A stretch of 64,000 nucleotides of DNA from Pseudomonas libanensis. Lineage in GTDB: Bacteria > Pseudomonadota > Gammaproteobacteria > Pseudomonadales > Pseudomonadaceae. Location: the NCBI RefSeq assembly GCF_001439685.1, contig NZ_JYLH01000001.1, positions 310,001 through 374,000 on the forward strand. Direction: 5' to 3'. Made by a program: the position numbers and the translations under genes. This document shows, piece by piece, positions 18,693 to 28,411 of the stretch; within the stretch, counting starts at the first letter, position 1; every line of letters begins with the position of its first letter. The notes beneath the pieces are model-generated. The model searched no databases, was not told the DNA's origin, and saw only the letters and a program-made list of their open reading frames with translations.

Positions 18693-20429
18693 TTACATAC
18701 GCTCCAGGGTTTCCAGGCCCAAGAGTTCCAGGCCTTGCTTGAGGGTGCGTCCAGCCAGGGCGGCGAGGCGCAGGCGACTTTGTTTCTGGGCTTCGTCGTC
18801 GGCGGTCAGGATCGGGCAGTTCTCGTAGAAACTGGAGAACAACCCGGCCACTTCGTACAAATAGGTGCACAGGATATGCGGTGTGCCTTTCTCGCCGACG
18901 CTGTTGAGCACTTCGCCGAACTGCGCCAGCTTGGCGGCCAGTTCCTGCTCATGGGCGGCATCCAGCACGATCTGGCCTTCGACTTCGCTGAAGTCCTTGC
19001 CCAGCTTGCGGAACACACCCGCCACGCGGGTGTAGGCGTACAGCAGGTACGGCGCGGTGTTGCCTTCGAAATTGAGCATCAGGTCGAAGTTGAAGCTGTA
19101 GTCGCTGGTGCGGTGTTTGGACAGGTCGGCATATTTCACCGCGCCAATGCCTACCACGCGGGCGATGTTGCGCAGGTCGGCCTCGGCCAATTCCGGGTTC
19201 TTTTCCTTCACCAGGTTGTAGGCACGTTCCTGGGCCTCGGTGAGCAGGTCGATCAGCTTCACGGTGCCGCCGTCGCGGGTCTTGAACGGGCGACCGTCGG
19301 CGCCGTTCATGGTGCCGAAACCCATGTGTTCCATATGCATAGGGTGGGTAACGAAACCGGCGCGGCGCGCCACTTCGAACACTTGCTGGAAGTGCAGGGC
19401 CTGGCGCTGGTCAACGAAGTACAGCGCACGGTCAGCCTTGAGCACGCCGCTGCGGTAGCGTACGGCGGCCAGGTCGGTGGTGGCGTAGAGGTAGCCGCCA
19501 TCGGCCTTGACGATGATCACCGGCAGCGGCTCGCCGTCGGCGGTCTTGAATTCTTCGAGGAACACGCACTGCGCGCCGTTGCTCTCCACCAGCAGGCCCT
19601 TGGCCTTGAGGTCGTTGACCACGTTGATCAGGTCGTCGTTGTAGGCGCTTTCGCCCATCACGTCGGCCATGGTCAGTTTCACGTTGAGCAGCTCGTAGAT
19701 TTCCTGGCAGTGGGACAGGGAAATTTCCCGGAAGCGGTTCCACAGCGCCAGGCACTCCTCATCGCCCGCTTGCAGCTTGACCACCAAGCCACGGGCGCGG
19801 TCGGCGAACTCTGCGGATTCGTCGAAACGCTTCTTGGCGGCGCGGTAGAAGTTTTCCAGGTCGGCCAGCTCGTTGCTGGTGATCGGGTTTTCCTGCAGAT
19901 AGGCCATCAGCATGCCGAACTGGGTGCCCCAGTCGCCCACATGGTTCTGGCGGATCACCGTATCGCCGAGGAATTCCAGGACCCGGGCCACGCCGTCGCC
20001 GATGATGGTGGAGCGCAGGTGGCCAACGTGCATTTCCTTGGCCAGGTTCGGCGCCGACAGGTCGATGACCACGCGTTGTGCAGCACCAGCCTTGTGCGCG
20101 CCGATGTGGGCGTCGGCCAGGGCGGCGTCCAGGCGCGAAGCCAGGGCCTGGGTGTTCTGGAAGAAGTTGATAAAGCCCGGCCCGGCGATTTCGGCCTTGG
20201 TGACACTGGCGTCAGCCGGCAGCGCGGCAATGATTTTTTCCGCCAGGTCGCGGGGTTTCATGCCGGCCGGCTTGGACAGCATCATCGCGATGTTGCTGGC
20301 GAAGTCGCCGTGGGTCTTGTCGCGGGTGTTCTCCACCTGGATCGCCGGCGACAGGCCTTCAGGCAACACACCTTCGTTGACGAGTTGGGTGAGGGCTTGT
20401 TGGATCAGCTGGCGAATGGTGTCTTTCAT
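18693..20429 (-). CDS. argS: Arginyl-tRNA synthetase
   Basis: Class I synthetase that charges tRNA-Arg. The chosen ATG gives 578 residues beginning [15 protein letters not shown]; an in-frame ATG seven codons upstream is less likely. The nucleotide-binding HIGH motif appears as HVGH in [15 protein letters not shown]. An N-terminal additional domain (about 1-100) binds the tRNA elbow, and the C-terminal DALR anticodon-binding domain ends in [10 protein letters not shown]. The downstream SPOR gene follows after one base. Confidence 0.97.
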   Translation of the reverse strand: MKDTIRQLIQQALTQLVNEGVLPEGLSPAIQVENTRDKTHGDFASNIAMMLSKPAGMKPRDLAEKIIAALPADASVTKAEIAGPGFINFFQNTQALASRLDAALADAHIGAHKAGAAQRVVIDLSAPNLAKEMHVGHLRSTIIGDGVARVLEFLGDTVIRQNHVGDWGTQFGMLMAYLQENPITSNELADLENFYRAAKKRFDESAEFADRARGLVVKLQAGDEECLALWNRFREISLSHCQEIYELLNVKLTMADVMGESAYNDDLINVVNDLKAKGLLVESNGAQCVFLEEFKTADGEPLPVIIVKADGGYLYATTDLAAVRYRSGVLKADRALYFVDQRQALHFQQVFEVARRAGFVTHPMHMEHMGFGTMNGADGRPFKTRDGGTVKLIDLLTEAQERAYNLVKEKNPELAEADLRNIARVVGIGAVKYADLSKHRTSDYSFNFDLMLNFEGNTAPYLLYAYTRVAGVFRKLGKDFSEVEGQIVLDAAHEQELAAKLAQFGEVLNSVGEKGTPHILCTYLYEVAGLFSSFYENCPILTADDEAQKQSRLRLAALAGRTLKQGLELLGLETLERM

Positions 20430-20493
20430 GGTGTTCTCTTTCGACCGCAAGCGGCGGCGCGCGATGCGCAGGTGGAAAAACTCGGCATTATCC

Positions 20494-20573
20494 GTGGCGA
20501 GGGCGGGCTTGCCAACCGTTCAGACCAGATGGCGGACCTGCGGGTCTCATCGCGGGCAAGTCCCCTCCCACAT
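20494..20573. repeat. Degenerate REP doublet between priA and argS
   Basis: GTGGCGAGGGCGGGCTTGCC on the left and CGCGGGCAAGTCCCCTCCCAC on the right form an imperfect inverted pair of REP units with more mismatches than the other copies here. Confidence 0.75.
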
Positions 20574-20616
20574 TTGAGGGTGTTCACATTTCAAAATGTG
20601 GATGTTGGTTTGCCTA

Positions 20617-22836
20617 TCAATACAAATCTACCGGGTCTACATCCAGTGACCATCGCACTTGTCGGCCGCTGGGCATTTGCTCCAGCTCAAGCATCCAGCG
20701 ACTTAATAGCCGATGCAGCGGCGCACGGGAGGTTGCCTGCAAGAGTAGCTGAGCGCGATAACGTCCGGCGCGACGCTCCATGGGCGCGGGTACCGGCCCG
20801 AGCAATTCGATGCCGCTCAGACTCAATTCACCCAGCAAACGTTCGGCGGTACTGCAAGCTTCATCCAGGAAACCTTCGGCTTGTCCCGGCTTATGCGCCT
20901 CGGCACGCAACAACGCCAGGTGTGCAAAGGGCGGCAGGCCAGCGGCGCGGCGTTCACTCAAGGCCTGCTCGGCGAAGGCAAAGTAGCCTTGTTCCGTCAG
21001 CTGAATCAGCAATGGATGGTCGGCCAGGTGCGTCTGGATAATCACCCTGCCCGGCTCTTCGGCCCGTCCGGCACGCCCTGCCACCTGCACGATCAACTGC
21101 GCCATGCGTTCGCTGGCGCGGAAATCCCCGGAGAACAACCCGCCGTCGGCATCGAGGATCGACACCAGGGTCACCCGCGGGAAGTGATGCCCTTTGGCAA
21201 GCATTTGCGTGCCCACGAGGATGCACGGCTGGCCTTTCTGGATGGTGGCAAACAACTGGTTCATCGCGTCTTTGCGCGAAGTGCTGTCGCGGTCGACCCG
21301 CAGCACCGGGTAATCCGGAAACAGAATGCCCAGGCGCTCCTCGGCGCGCTCGGTGCCAGCCCCTACTGGACGCAGGTCCACCTTGCCGCACTGCGGACAA
21401 TGGCGCGGCACCCGTTCCACATGGCCGCAGTGGTGGCAACGCAGTTCGCCATAGCGCTGGTGCACGGTCATGCGTGCATCGCAGCGTTCGCACCCGGACA
21501 TCCAACCGCAGTCATGGCACAGCAGTGTCGGGGCAAAGCCGCGGCGATTGAGAAATACCAACACCTGCTGGCCAGCGGCAAGGGTCTGGCCGATGGCCTG
21601 TTGCATCGGACCGGAGATACCACTGTCCAGCGGGCGGCTCTTGACGTCCAGGCGCAGGAAGCGTGGTTGCTTGGCACCGCCGGCGCGCTCGTTCAGGCGT
21701 AGCAGCCCGTAGCGGCCGGTGTAGGCGTTGTGCAGGCTTTCCAGGGATGGCGTGGCCGAGCCCAGCACAATCGGGATGTCTTCCTGGCGTGCGCGCACCA
21801 GTGCCAGGTCGCGGGCGTGGTAGCGCAGGCCTTCCTGTTGTTTATAGGAGCCGTCGTGCTCCTCGTCGATGATGATCAGCCCGGGGTTCTTCATCGGGGT
21901 GAACAGCGCCGAACGGGTGCCAATAATAATGTCGGCTTCACCGTCCCGCGCCGCCAGCCACGACTCCAGGCGCTCACGGTCATTGACCGCCGAGTGCACC
22001 AAGGCAATGCGGGCGTTAAAGCGCTGTTCGAAACGCGCCAGGGTCTGCGGGCCGAGGTTGATCTCGGGGATCAGCACCAGTGCCTGCTTGCCGGCCTGCA
22101 GGGTTTCGCGGATCAGTTGCAGATACACTTCGGTCTTGCCACTGCCGGTGACGCCGGCCAGCAGGAACGCATGGAAACTGTCGAACCCTGCGCGAATCGC
22201 CTCATACGCGGCGCGTTGCTCGGGGTTCAGCGGCAATTCCGGTTGGGCCAGCCAATGTTCGTGGCGCGGGTCCGGGGCGTGCTTGCGGATTTCCACCTGT
22301 ACCAGGCCTTTGGCCAGCAGCAGGTCGAGGCTGTCTTTGCTCAGCATCAGCTTGCTTAACAGCTGATGGGCGACGCCATGGGGATGCTGGGCCAGTGTGG
22401 CCAGGGCTTCACGCTGGCGCGGGGCGCGGGCGATACGCGGGTCGTCCAGGCGTGCACCGGGCGCCATCGACCAGAAACGTTCTTGTCGCGCTTCGGCCAG
22501 TTCGCCCTGGCGCAGCAGCACCGGCAAAGCCCAGCTCAAGGTATCGCCCAGGCTGTGCTGGTAATACTGCGCGGTCCACAGGCACAGCTTGAACAGCTCG
22601 GGTGGCAGCGGTGGCGTGGTGTCGAGGATGGCGATGGCGGGCTTGAGCTTTTCGGCGGGTACTTCGCTGTGATCGGTGACTTCCACCAGGATGCCGATCA
22701 TCTCACGCCGCCCGAACGGCACGCGCACGCGCATCCCCGGCTGCAACTGCGCCCGCAGCACACCGGCCGGAGCCCGGTAATCGAACAGGCGGCGCAGGGG
22801 CGAGGGCAGGGCTAGGCGCAAAATGGCGTCGGGCAC
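20617..22836 (-). CDS. priA: Primosomal protein N' (replication restart helicase PriA)
   Basis: 3'-5' DNA helicase that reloads the replisome at stalled forks. The GTG at 22834-22836 gives 739 residues starting MPDAILRLALPSPLRRLFDY, the normal PriA length; the upstream frame is not conserved. The 3'-end-binding N-terminal domain, Walker A GVTGSGKTE, DEEH box IIDEEHDGSYKQ, and eight cysteines of the two zinc sites (CHDCGWMSGCERC, CHHCGH, CPQCG) are visible. Divergent from rpmE. Confidence 0.95.
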   Translation of the reverse strand: MPDAILRLALPSPLRRLFDYRAPAGVLRAQLQPGMRVRVPFGRREMIGILVEVTDHSEVPAEKLKPAIAILDTTPPLPPELFKLCLWTAQYYQHSLGDTLSWALPVLLRQGELAEARQERFWSMAPGARLDDPRIARAPRQREALATLAQHPHGVAHQLLSKLMLSKDSLDLLLAKGLVQVEIRKHAPDPRHEHWLAQPELPLNPEQRAAYEAIRAGFDSFHAFLLAGVTGSGKTEVYLQLIRETLQAGKQALVLIPEINLGPQTLARFEQRFNARIALVHSAVNDRERLESWLAARDGEADIIIGTRSALFTPMKNPGLIIIDEEHDGSYKQQEGLRYHARDLALVRARQEDIPIVLGSATPSLESLHNAYTGRYGLLRLNERAGGAKQPRFLRLDVKSRPLDSGISGPMQQAIGQTLAAGQQVLVFLNRRGFAPTLLCHDCGWMSGCERCDARMTVHQRYGELRCHHCGHVERVPRHCPQCGKVDLRPVGAGTERAEERLGILFPDYPVLRVDRDSTSRKDAMNQLFATIQKGQPCILVGTQMLAKGHHFPRVTLVSILDADGGLFSGDFRASERMAQLIVQVAGRAGRAEEPGRVIIQTHLADHPLLIQLTEQGYFAFAEQALSERRAAGLPPFAHLALLRAEAHKPGQAEGFLDEACSTAERLLGELSLSGIELLGPVPAPMERRAGRYRAQLLLQATSRAPLHRLLSRWMLELEQMPSGRQVRWSLDVDPVDLY

Positions 22837-22965
22837 GCGAGGGGTCTCATATAAAGGCAGGCGGTGGTGCAGGGGCGCGAGCCTAGCAGAGAGGGGAGGG
22901 CTTGGGTATGCCACGGTTTTCTGATGAAAGGCGCTTTTTTCTTTACAAGCAAATAGTGTCGCCGC

Positions 22966-22993
22966 TTGCGCGTTTAAAAAGGTCTGGTAGAAT
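22966..22993 (+). promoter_or_regulatory. Sigma-70-type promoter of rpmE
   Basis: TTGCGC, 16 bases, TAGAAT. Transcription would start near 23000. Just downstream, at 23018-23033, TCGACA-ATAG-TGTCGA is a perfect six-base inverted repeat in the leader, which could be a small regulatory hairpin or a protein site. Confidence 0.55.
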
Positions 22994-23062
22994 CCGCGGC
23001 CTAATTACGTGCGGTATTCGACAATAGTGTCGAGTGGCGGCACGCTAGCCCGAGGAAGTGCC

Positions 23063-23299
23063 ATGAAAGCCGATATCCATCCAGCGTACGAAACCATCGA
23101 AGTCACCTGCAGCTGCGGCAACAAGTTCGAAACCCGTTCGAACCTGTGCAAGCCACTGGGTACTGACGTATGCAACGAGTGCCACCCGTTCTACACCGGT
23201 AAGCAGAAAACTCTGGACACCGGCGGCCGTGTACAGCGCTTCGCAGATCGCTTTGGTGCTTTCGGCAAGAAGCCTGCTGCTGCTACTCCAGCAGAGTAA
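23063..23299 (+). CDS. rpmE: 50S ribosomal protein L31, zinc-binding type
   Basis: Large-subunit ribosomal protein. The ATG with a CGAGGAAG ribosome site gives 78 residues ([14 protein letters not shown]). Cys16, Cys18, Cys37 and Cys40 form the zinc site, so this is the C+ form, which in many bacteria is paired with a zinc-free paralogue elsewhere. The Ala/Pro-rich C-terminal end ([10 protein letters not shown]) is typical of Pseudomonas. A terminator follows inside the next gene's 5' codons. Confidence 0.97.
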   Translation: MKADIHPAYETIEVTCSCGNKFETRSNLCKPLGTDVCNECHPFYTGKQKTLDTGGRVQRFADRFGAFGKKPAAATPAE

Positions 23300-23313
23300 G
23301 GTTCAAGAGCCTT

Positions 23314-24120
23314 ATGGGCTTTTGCCAGCTGTTGAAAAAGGCGTCCCTTGTGGGCGCCTTTTTTGTGCCTGGGATTTGGCTGGCGACCGCCCGGGCCGAA
23401 GCATTCTGCCCCGCACCGGCCTCTGTGGTGCGTGTCGAGGTGCAGCGAGTGGTGGACGGCGACACCGTGCGCCTCAAGGATGGCCGCAGCGTGCGCATGA
23501 TCGGCCTCAATGCGCCGGAAACCGGCAAGAAGGGGCACACTGACGAGCCTTTTGCCGTCGCCGCCCGCCAGCGTCTACAGGCGCTGGTACAGGCCAGTGA
23601 TGGACGTGTCGGTCTGGTGCCGGGGCGCGAGGGCAAGGATCACTACGGTCGTACCCTGGCCCACCTTTACGGCGCCAACGGCGGGAACCTGGAGGCACAA
23701 TTGTTGGCCGAGGGCCTGGGTTTCCAGGTGGGCGTGGCGCCGAATGTGGACCTGGTCACCTGCCAGCAGGCCGCCGAAAACAGCGCCCGCCAAGCGCGGT
23801 TAGGCCTATGGCGCCAATCGCCGGTGCAGACCGTGGCGCAACTCAAGCAGTCCGGGTTTGCCCTGGTCACTGGTCGGGTCAACAAGATCGAGCGCAATCG
23901 CGGCGGAATCTGGATTGAGTTGCAGGGTTCGCTGGTATTGCGCATTACACCCAATCTGATCAGTCGTTTCGACGCGACCCTGCTCAATGGTCTGCAAGGC
24001 CGCACCCTCGAGGCGCGTGGCTGGGTGCAGGATCGCTCCCGACGCGGCGGCCTGAAAAAAGGCCAGTCACGCTGGCTGCTGCCACTGACCGACCCCAGCA
24101 TGCTGAAATCAGCGCCTTGA
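23314..24120 (+). CDS. Secreted thermonuclease (SNase)-family protein
   Basis: Staphylococcal nuclease-like protein of 268 residues. A signal peptide spans about 1-28 (two Lys, hydrophobic core, cut near ATARA). The OB-fold SNase domain follows, with VVDGDTVRLKDGRSVRMIGL, NAPETGKKGH and HYGRTLAHLY, which supply the Asp, Arg and Glu positions of the nuclease site. A C-terminal extension from about 180 (VTGRVNKIERNRGGIWIELQ) resembles a second OB-like domain. The start is 14 bases after rpmE and the 5' codons contain the rpmE terminator. Substrate and location (periplasm or outside) are inferred. Confidence 0.85.
   Translation: MGFCQLLKKASLVGAFFVPGIWLATARAEAFCPAPASVVRVEVQRVVDGDTVRLKDGRSVRMIGLNAPETGKKGHTDEPFAVAARQRLQALVQASDGRVGLVPGREGKDHYGRTLAHLYGANGGNLEAQLLAEGLGFQVGVAPNVDLVTCQQAAENSARQARLGLWRQSPVQTVAQLKQSGFALVTGRVNKIERNRGGIWIELQGSLVLRITPNLISRFDATLLNGLQGRTLEARGWVQDRSRRGGLKKGQSRWLLPLTDPSMLKSAP
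23335..23364 (+). terminator. rpmE intrinsic terminator, inside the next open frame
   Basis: AAAAAGGCG, a bulged T, CCC, a TTGT loop, GGG and CGCC followed by six T: a strong intrinsic terminator 36 bases after the rpmE stop. It overlaps codons 8-17 of the secreted nuclease gene that begins at 23314. Confidence 0.85.
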
Positions 24121-24211
24121 ATAAAAAATTGTAGACATTTTTTATTTCGATTGTGAACAGTTGAGGCCTTGTATCCCGTGGCTCTTGGCCAAAAGTCGTA
24201 GCCTTGGGCCC

Positions 24212-24240
24212 TTGACACCTGTGACTGCCCAGTCTTGTAG
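24212..24240 (+). promoter_or_regulatory. Possible promoter of the malic enzyme gene
   Basis: A perfect TTGACA -35 box at 24212-24217 is followed at 17 bases by TTGTAG, a poor -10 box. It lies in the 182-base gap before the gene, which otherwise shows only an A/T-rich start with no clear terminator. Confidence 0.3.
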
Positions 24241-24302
24241 GGACTTTACGACACGCGTATCCTCGGCGGTCCGTCGACCAACAGTAAAAGCGGAATGCCG
24301 AT

Positions 24303-25571
24303 ATGTCTGATTTGAAAACTGCCGCTCTCGAATACCATGCCCATCCTCGTCCAGGAAAGCTGAGTGTAGAGCTCACCAAAGCCACTGCCACTGCTCGCGA
24401 CCTGTCGCTGGCCTACAGCCCTGGTGTTGCCGAGCCCGTACGTGAAATCGCCCGTGACCCAGAACTGGCGTACAAGTACACCGGCAAAGGCAACCTGGTT
24501 GCAGTGATTTCCGATGGCACCGCGATCCTTGGCCTGGGTAACCTCGGCCCATTGGCGTCCAAGCCAGTCATGGAAGGTAAAGGCGTGCTGTTCAAGCGCT
24601 TTGCCGGCATCGACGTTTTCGATATCGAAGTCGATTCCGAGAGCCCGCAGGCGTTCATCGACACGGTCAAGCGCATATCCATCACCTTCGGTGGCATCAA
24701 CCTGGAAGACATCAAGGCACCTGAGTGCTTCGAGATCGAAAAGGCCCTGATCGAGCAGTGCGACATTCCGGTATTCCACGATGACCAGCACGGCACCGCC
24801 ATCGTTACCGCAGCCGGCATGATCAATGCCCTGGAAATCGCCGGCAAAACCCTGGGCGAGGCGAAGATTGTCTGCCTGGGCGCCGGCGCTGCGGCCATTT
24901 CCTGCATGAAGCTGATCATCAGCATGGGCGCCAAGCTGGAAAACATCTACATGGTCGACAGCAAGGGCGTGATCCAGTCCGAGCGTACCGACCTGAACCA
25001 GTACAAGGCGATGTTTGCCCATCCGTCCTCCAAGCGCACCCTGGCTGACGCCCTCGACGGTGCCGACGTGTTCGTCGGCCTGTCCGGCCCGAACCTGCTG
25101 AGCGCCGAAGGCCTGAAGTCCATGGCACCGAACCCGATCGTGTTCGCCTGCTCCAACCCGGATCCGGAAATCTCGCCTGAGCTGGCCCACGCCACTCGCA
25201 GCGACGTGATCATGGCCACCGGCCGTTCGGACTATCCGAACCAGGTCAACAACGTGCTGGGCTTCCCATTCATCTTCCGTGGTGCCCTGGACGTTCGCGC
25301 CAAGCGCATCAACGAAGAAATGAAAGTGGCCGCCGCCAACGCCCTGCGTGAACTGGCCAAGCTGCCGGTGCCTCAGGATGTCTGCGACGCCTACGGCGGC
25401 GCCAAGCTGGAATTCGGTCGCGAATACATCATTCCCAAGCCGATGGACAAGCGCCTGATCACCCTGATCTCCGATGCCGTGGCCAAGGCCGCCATCGAGA
25501 CCGGCGTGGCGACCCTGCCGTATCCGAAGCACTATCCGCTGCAGAGCGTGGATGATGTGTTCAACGGCTAA
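24303..25571 (+). CDS. maeB: NAD(P)-dependent malic enzyme, short form
   Basis: Oxidative decarboxylation of malate to pyruvate, supplying NADPH and pyruvate during growth on C4 acids. The 422 residues hold the malic enzyme catalytic domain (SPGVAEPVREIA; DDQHGTAIVTAAG) and the NAD(P)-binding domain (VCLGAGAAAISC). The phosphotransacetylase-like C-terminal domain of E. coli MaeB is absent, which is the usual state of this Pseudomonas enzyme. A strong terminator follows. Cofactor preference cannot be settled from sequence alone. Confidence 0.94.
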   Translation: MSDLKTAALEYHAHPRPGKLSVELTKATATARDLSLAYSPGVAEPVREIARDPELAYKYTGKGNLVAVISDGTAILGLGNLGPLASKPVMEGKGVLFKRFAGIDVFDIEVDSESPQAFIDTVKRISITFGGINLEDIKAPECFEIEKALIEQCDIPVFHDDQHGTAIVTAAGMINALEIAGKTLGEAKIVCLGAGAAAISCMKLIISMGAKLENIYMVDSKGVIQSERTDLNQYKAMFAHPSSKRTLADALDGADVFVGLSGPNLLSAEGLKSMAPNPIVFACSNPDPEISPELAHATRSDVIMATGRSDYPNQVNNVLGFPFIFRGALDVRAKRINEEMKVAAANALRELAKLPVPQDVCDAYGGAKLEFGREYIIPKPMDKRLITLISDAVAKAAIETGVATLPYPKHYPLQSVDDVFNG

Positions 25572-25590
25572 GCCGTTGTAGCGCACCAAC

Positions 25591-25626
25591 AAAAAGCCCC
25601 GGCTCTCACGAGTCGGGGCTTTTTTG
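25591..25626. terminator. Terminator after the malic enzyme gene
   Basis: AAAAAGCCCCG and CGGGGCTTTTTT arms with an inner CTC/GAG pairing, so it can act in both directions between the convergent malic enzyme and ponA genes. Confidence 0.9.
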
Positions 25627-25663
25627 TGGCTTGCGATTCACGCGAGTCTTGTGCGGATCCAAG

Positions 25664-25687
25664 TGTGGGAGCATGCCCGCTCCCACA
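25664..25687. repeat. Short REP-like palindrome
   Basis: TGTGGGAGC, six bases, GCTCCCACA: a perfect nine-base inverted repeat built from REP ends without the usual inner region. It looks like a deletion remnant of a REP unit, between the malic enzyme terminator and the ponA stop. Confidence 0.75.
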
Positions 25688-25715
25688 TTAGGTCTATGCC
25701 AGGCTGCAGAACCCG

Positions 25716-28181
25716 TCAGAACAAGTCGATCGGCGCGCCTTCATCCGCCGGCAGCGGGCTGCCCGGCACCACGCCGTTACCCAGCTCGTTGACCGACGGC
25801 GGCGTGTCTTCGCTTTTGAACAGCTCGAAGTACGCATTCGGCGTGCTCGGCGACGCTGCGCGGCCACTCACCGGGTCGATGCGCAGGCTGAGGATGCCTT
25901 CCGGTTCGGGCTGGGTGTGCAGTGGCTTGTCCTTCAACGCGGCGCCCATGTAACTCATCCAGATCGGCAGGGCGACGGTGCCGCCAAACTCGCGGCGGCC
26001 CAGGCTTTCAGGCTGGTCGTAGCCGGTCCACACAGTGGTCACGTAATCGCCGTTATAGCCAGAGAACCAGGCGTCCTTGGATTCGTTGGTGGTACCTGTC
26101 TTGCCGGCGATATCTGCGCGGCCCAGGGCCAGTGCGCGGCGGCCGGTGCCCTTCTTGATCACGTCTTGCAGGATGCTGTTGAGAATATAGGTGGTACGGC
26201 CATCCACGATGCGCTCGGCAACTGCCGGGGCTTGCGGTTCGGTGGTCGCGGGGGCGGTTGCCGCAGGCGTCGTGCCTGGGGTTGGCTCAATGGTGATACC
26301 GCCATTACTCGGTGCCGCGAGGCCATCGGTCGCTGCCACCCCATTGACCACGTCGCCCGGCACCCGCGGTGGGTTGGCGGTGAACAGCATGTCGCCATTG
26401 CGGCTTTCGATCTTGTCGATCAGGTACGGCGTGATCTTGTAGCCGCCGTTGGCAAAGGTACTCCAGCCGGTGGCGATCTCCATCGGTGTGAGGGTAGCGG
26501 TGCCCAGGGCCAGGGACAGGTTTGGCGGCAGGTCGGACTTGGCGAAGCCAAAGCGCGTCATGTAGTCGATGGTCTTGCCCACGCCCATTGCCTGCAACAG
26601 GCGAATCGACACCAGGTTGCGCGACTTGTACAGCGCTTCGCGGATACGGATCGGGCCGAGGAAGGTGTTGGTATCGTTTTTGGGTCGCCAGACCTTGTCC
26701 AGGTATTCATCGACAAACACGATCGGCGCGTCGTTGACCAGGCTGGCGGCGGTGTAGCCGTTGTCCAGCGCCGCGCTGTAGACGAATGGCTTGAAGCTCG
26801 AACCCGGCTGGCGCTTGGCCTGGGTGGCGCGGTTGTAGTTGCTCTGCTCGAAGGCAAAACCGCCGACCAATGCACGGATCGCACCGTTCTGCGGGTCCAG
26901 AGACACCAGGGCGCCCTGGGCGACCGGCACCTGGCTGAACTTGAGGCTGTCGTCCTTCTGGCGTTGCACGCGGATCAAATCGCCCACCTGGGCCACGTCG
27001 GACGGTTGCTTGGGCATCGGCCCCATGCTGTTGGTATTCAGGAACGGCCGCGCCCATTTCATGCTGTCCCACGCCACATGCGCTTCGCCGGTACGGGTCA
27101 GCACCTGGATGCCGTCTTTTGTCACCTGGGTGACGATGGCCGGGTCCAGGCCGCTGATGGAGCGCTGCTTGCTCAATTCGGTGGTCCACGCGCTCAGGGT
27201 CTTGCCGGGCAGGCGCGATTCCGGACCGCGGTAGCCGTGGCGCTGGTCGTAGGTGATCAGGCCTTCATGTACCGAGTTGTTGGCGATTTCCTGCAAGTTG
27301 CTCGGAACCGTCGTGGTCACGCGAAAGCCTTCGGTATAGGCGTCGCTGCCATAGCGGCCGACCATCTCGGCACGGGCCATTTCGGCGATATACGGCGCAT
27401 TCACTTCCGGCGTCGGCACGTGATAGCTGGCGTTCAGCGGCTCGGCCACAGCGCTTTCGTAGGCGGCCTGGTCGATTTTGCCCAGCTTGTACATGCGCCC
27501 CAGGATCCAGTCGCGCCGCTCTTTGCTGCGCGCCGGGTTGGCCAGCGGGTTAAAGCGCGACGGGGCCTTGGGCAGGCCGGCAATCATGGCCATCTGCGCC
27601 AGGCTGGCGTCACGAATCGACTTGCCATAGTAGACCTGGGAGGCGGCCTCGATGCCGTAGGCGCGGTTGCCCAGGTAGATCTTGTTGACATACAGCTCGA
27701 GGATTTCGTCCTTGGTCAGCTGGCGTTCGATCTGCAGCGCCAGCAGGATCTCGGTGGCCTTGCGGGAAAAACTGCGCTCGCTGGTAAGGAAGAAGTTCTT
27801 CGCCACCTGCATGGTAATGGTGCTGCCGCCGGATTGAATGTGTCCGCTTTTTACCAACTGCGTGGCCGCACGCACCAGGCTGCTGGGGTCGACACCGTAG
27901 TGGTTGGCGAAATTGTCGTCTTCGGCAGACAGCAAGGCGCTGATGAAATTGGGCGGAATATCGGCGAAACGGATCGGTGTACGGCGCATTTCGCCGAACT
28001 CCGCGATCAGTTTTTCATCGCTGCTGTAGACCCGCAGAGGAATCTGCAACTGGATACTTCTGAGGGCCTCTACGGAAGGCAAACCCGGACTAAGGTAGAG
28101 GTAGGCCCCGCTGAGCACGAGCAGCAGCCCGCAGACGATGGCGACAATGGAGTACCCGAAAAACTTCAGCAGACGAATCAA
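25716..28181 (-). CDS. ponA: Penicillin-binding protein 1A
   Basis: Bifunctional peptidoglycan glycosyltransferase and transpeptidase of the lateral wall. The 821 residues have an N-terminal membrane anchor (about 8-30), a GT51 domain with the catalytic Glu in SAEDDNFANHYGVD (Glu87), an inserted OB-like region, and a transpeptidase domain with SSFK (Ser461), SRN-type KSRN and KTGTT motifs. The C-terminal region is Pro/Ala-rich around 635-665. Divergent from the pil operon, as in other pseudomonads. Confidence 0.97.
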   Translation of the reverse strand: MIRLLKFFGYSIVAIVCGLLLVLSGAYLYLSPGLPSVEALRSIQLQIPLRVYSSDEKLIAEFGEMRRTPIRFADIPPNFISALLSAEDDNFANHYGVDPSSLVRAATQLVKSGHIQSGGSTITMQVAKNFFLTSERSFSRKATEILLALQIERQLTKDEILELYVNKIYLGNRAYGIEAASQVYYGKSIRDASLAQMAMIAGLPKAPSRFNPLANPARSKERRDWILGRMYKLGKIDQAAYESAVAEPLNASYHVPTPEVNAPYIAEMARAEMVGRYGSDAYTEGFRVTTTVPSNLQEIANNSVHEGLITYDQRHGYRGPESRLPGKTLSAWTTELSKQRSISGLDPAIVTQVTKDGIQVLTRTGEAHVAWDSMKWARPFLNTNSMGPMPKQPSDVAQVGDLIRVQRQKDDSLKFSQVPVAQGALVSLDPQNGAIRALVGGFAFEQSNYNRATQAKRQPGSSFKPFVYSAALDNGYTAASLVNDAPIVFVDEYLDKVWRPKNDTNTFLGPIRIREALYKSRNLVSIRLLQAMGVGKTIDYMTRFGFAKSDLPPNLSLALGTATLTPMEIATGWSTFANGGYKITPYLIDKIESRNGDMLFTANPPRVPGDVVNGVAATDGLAAPSNGGITIEPTPGTTPAATAPATTEPQAPAVAERIVDGRTTYILNSILQDVIKKGTGRRALALGRADIAGKTGTTNESKDAWFSGYNGDYVTTVWTGYDQPESLGRREFGGTVALPIWMSYMGAALKDKPLHTQPEPEGILSLRIDPVSGRAASPSTPNAYFELFKSEDTPPSVNELGNGVVPGSPLPADEGAPIDLF

Positions 28182-28411
28182 GGCTTTTGGATTTCCAGAG
28201 AAAAGAATGAGTTACGCGTCGGGGCATGCATGGCTAACGATGGATCGACCCGGGCAGCAGATAAAAAGCGGGAAAAAACGCTGGGCATTAAAGCATTTTT
28301 CAGCTTGGGGCGTCATTCGCGTGCCTTGAACAAGCCGACCGGATGCAAGGTGTCTGGCAGCAATCAGACGATACGACAGCCGATATGACAGGGAAAGTTT
28401 TGGGGAGTTTT

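Noticed and set aside
25917..28388. An 823-codon open frame antisense to ponA
   Set aside because: Composition is a shadow of the PBP1A gene (Gly, His, Gln, Ala runs) and no family is recognisable; it also runs across the ponA promoter region.
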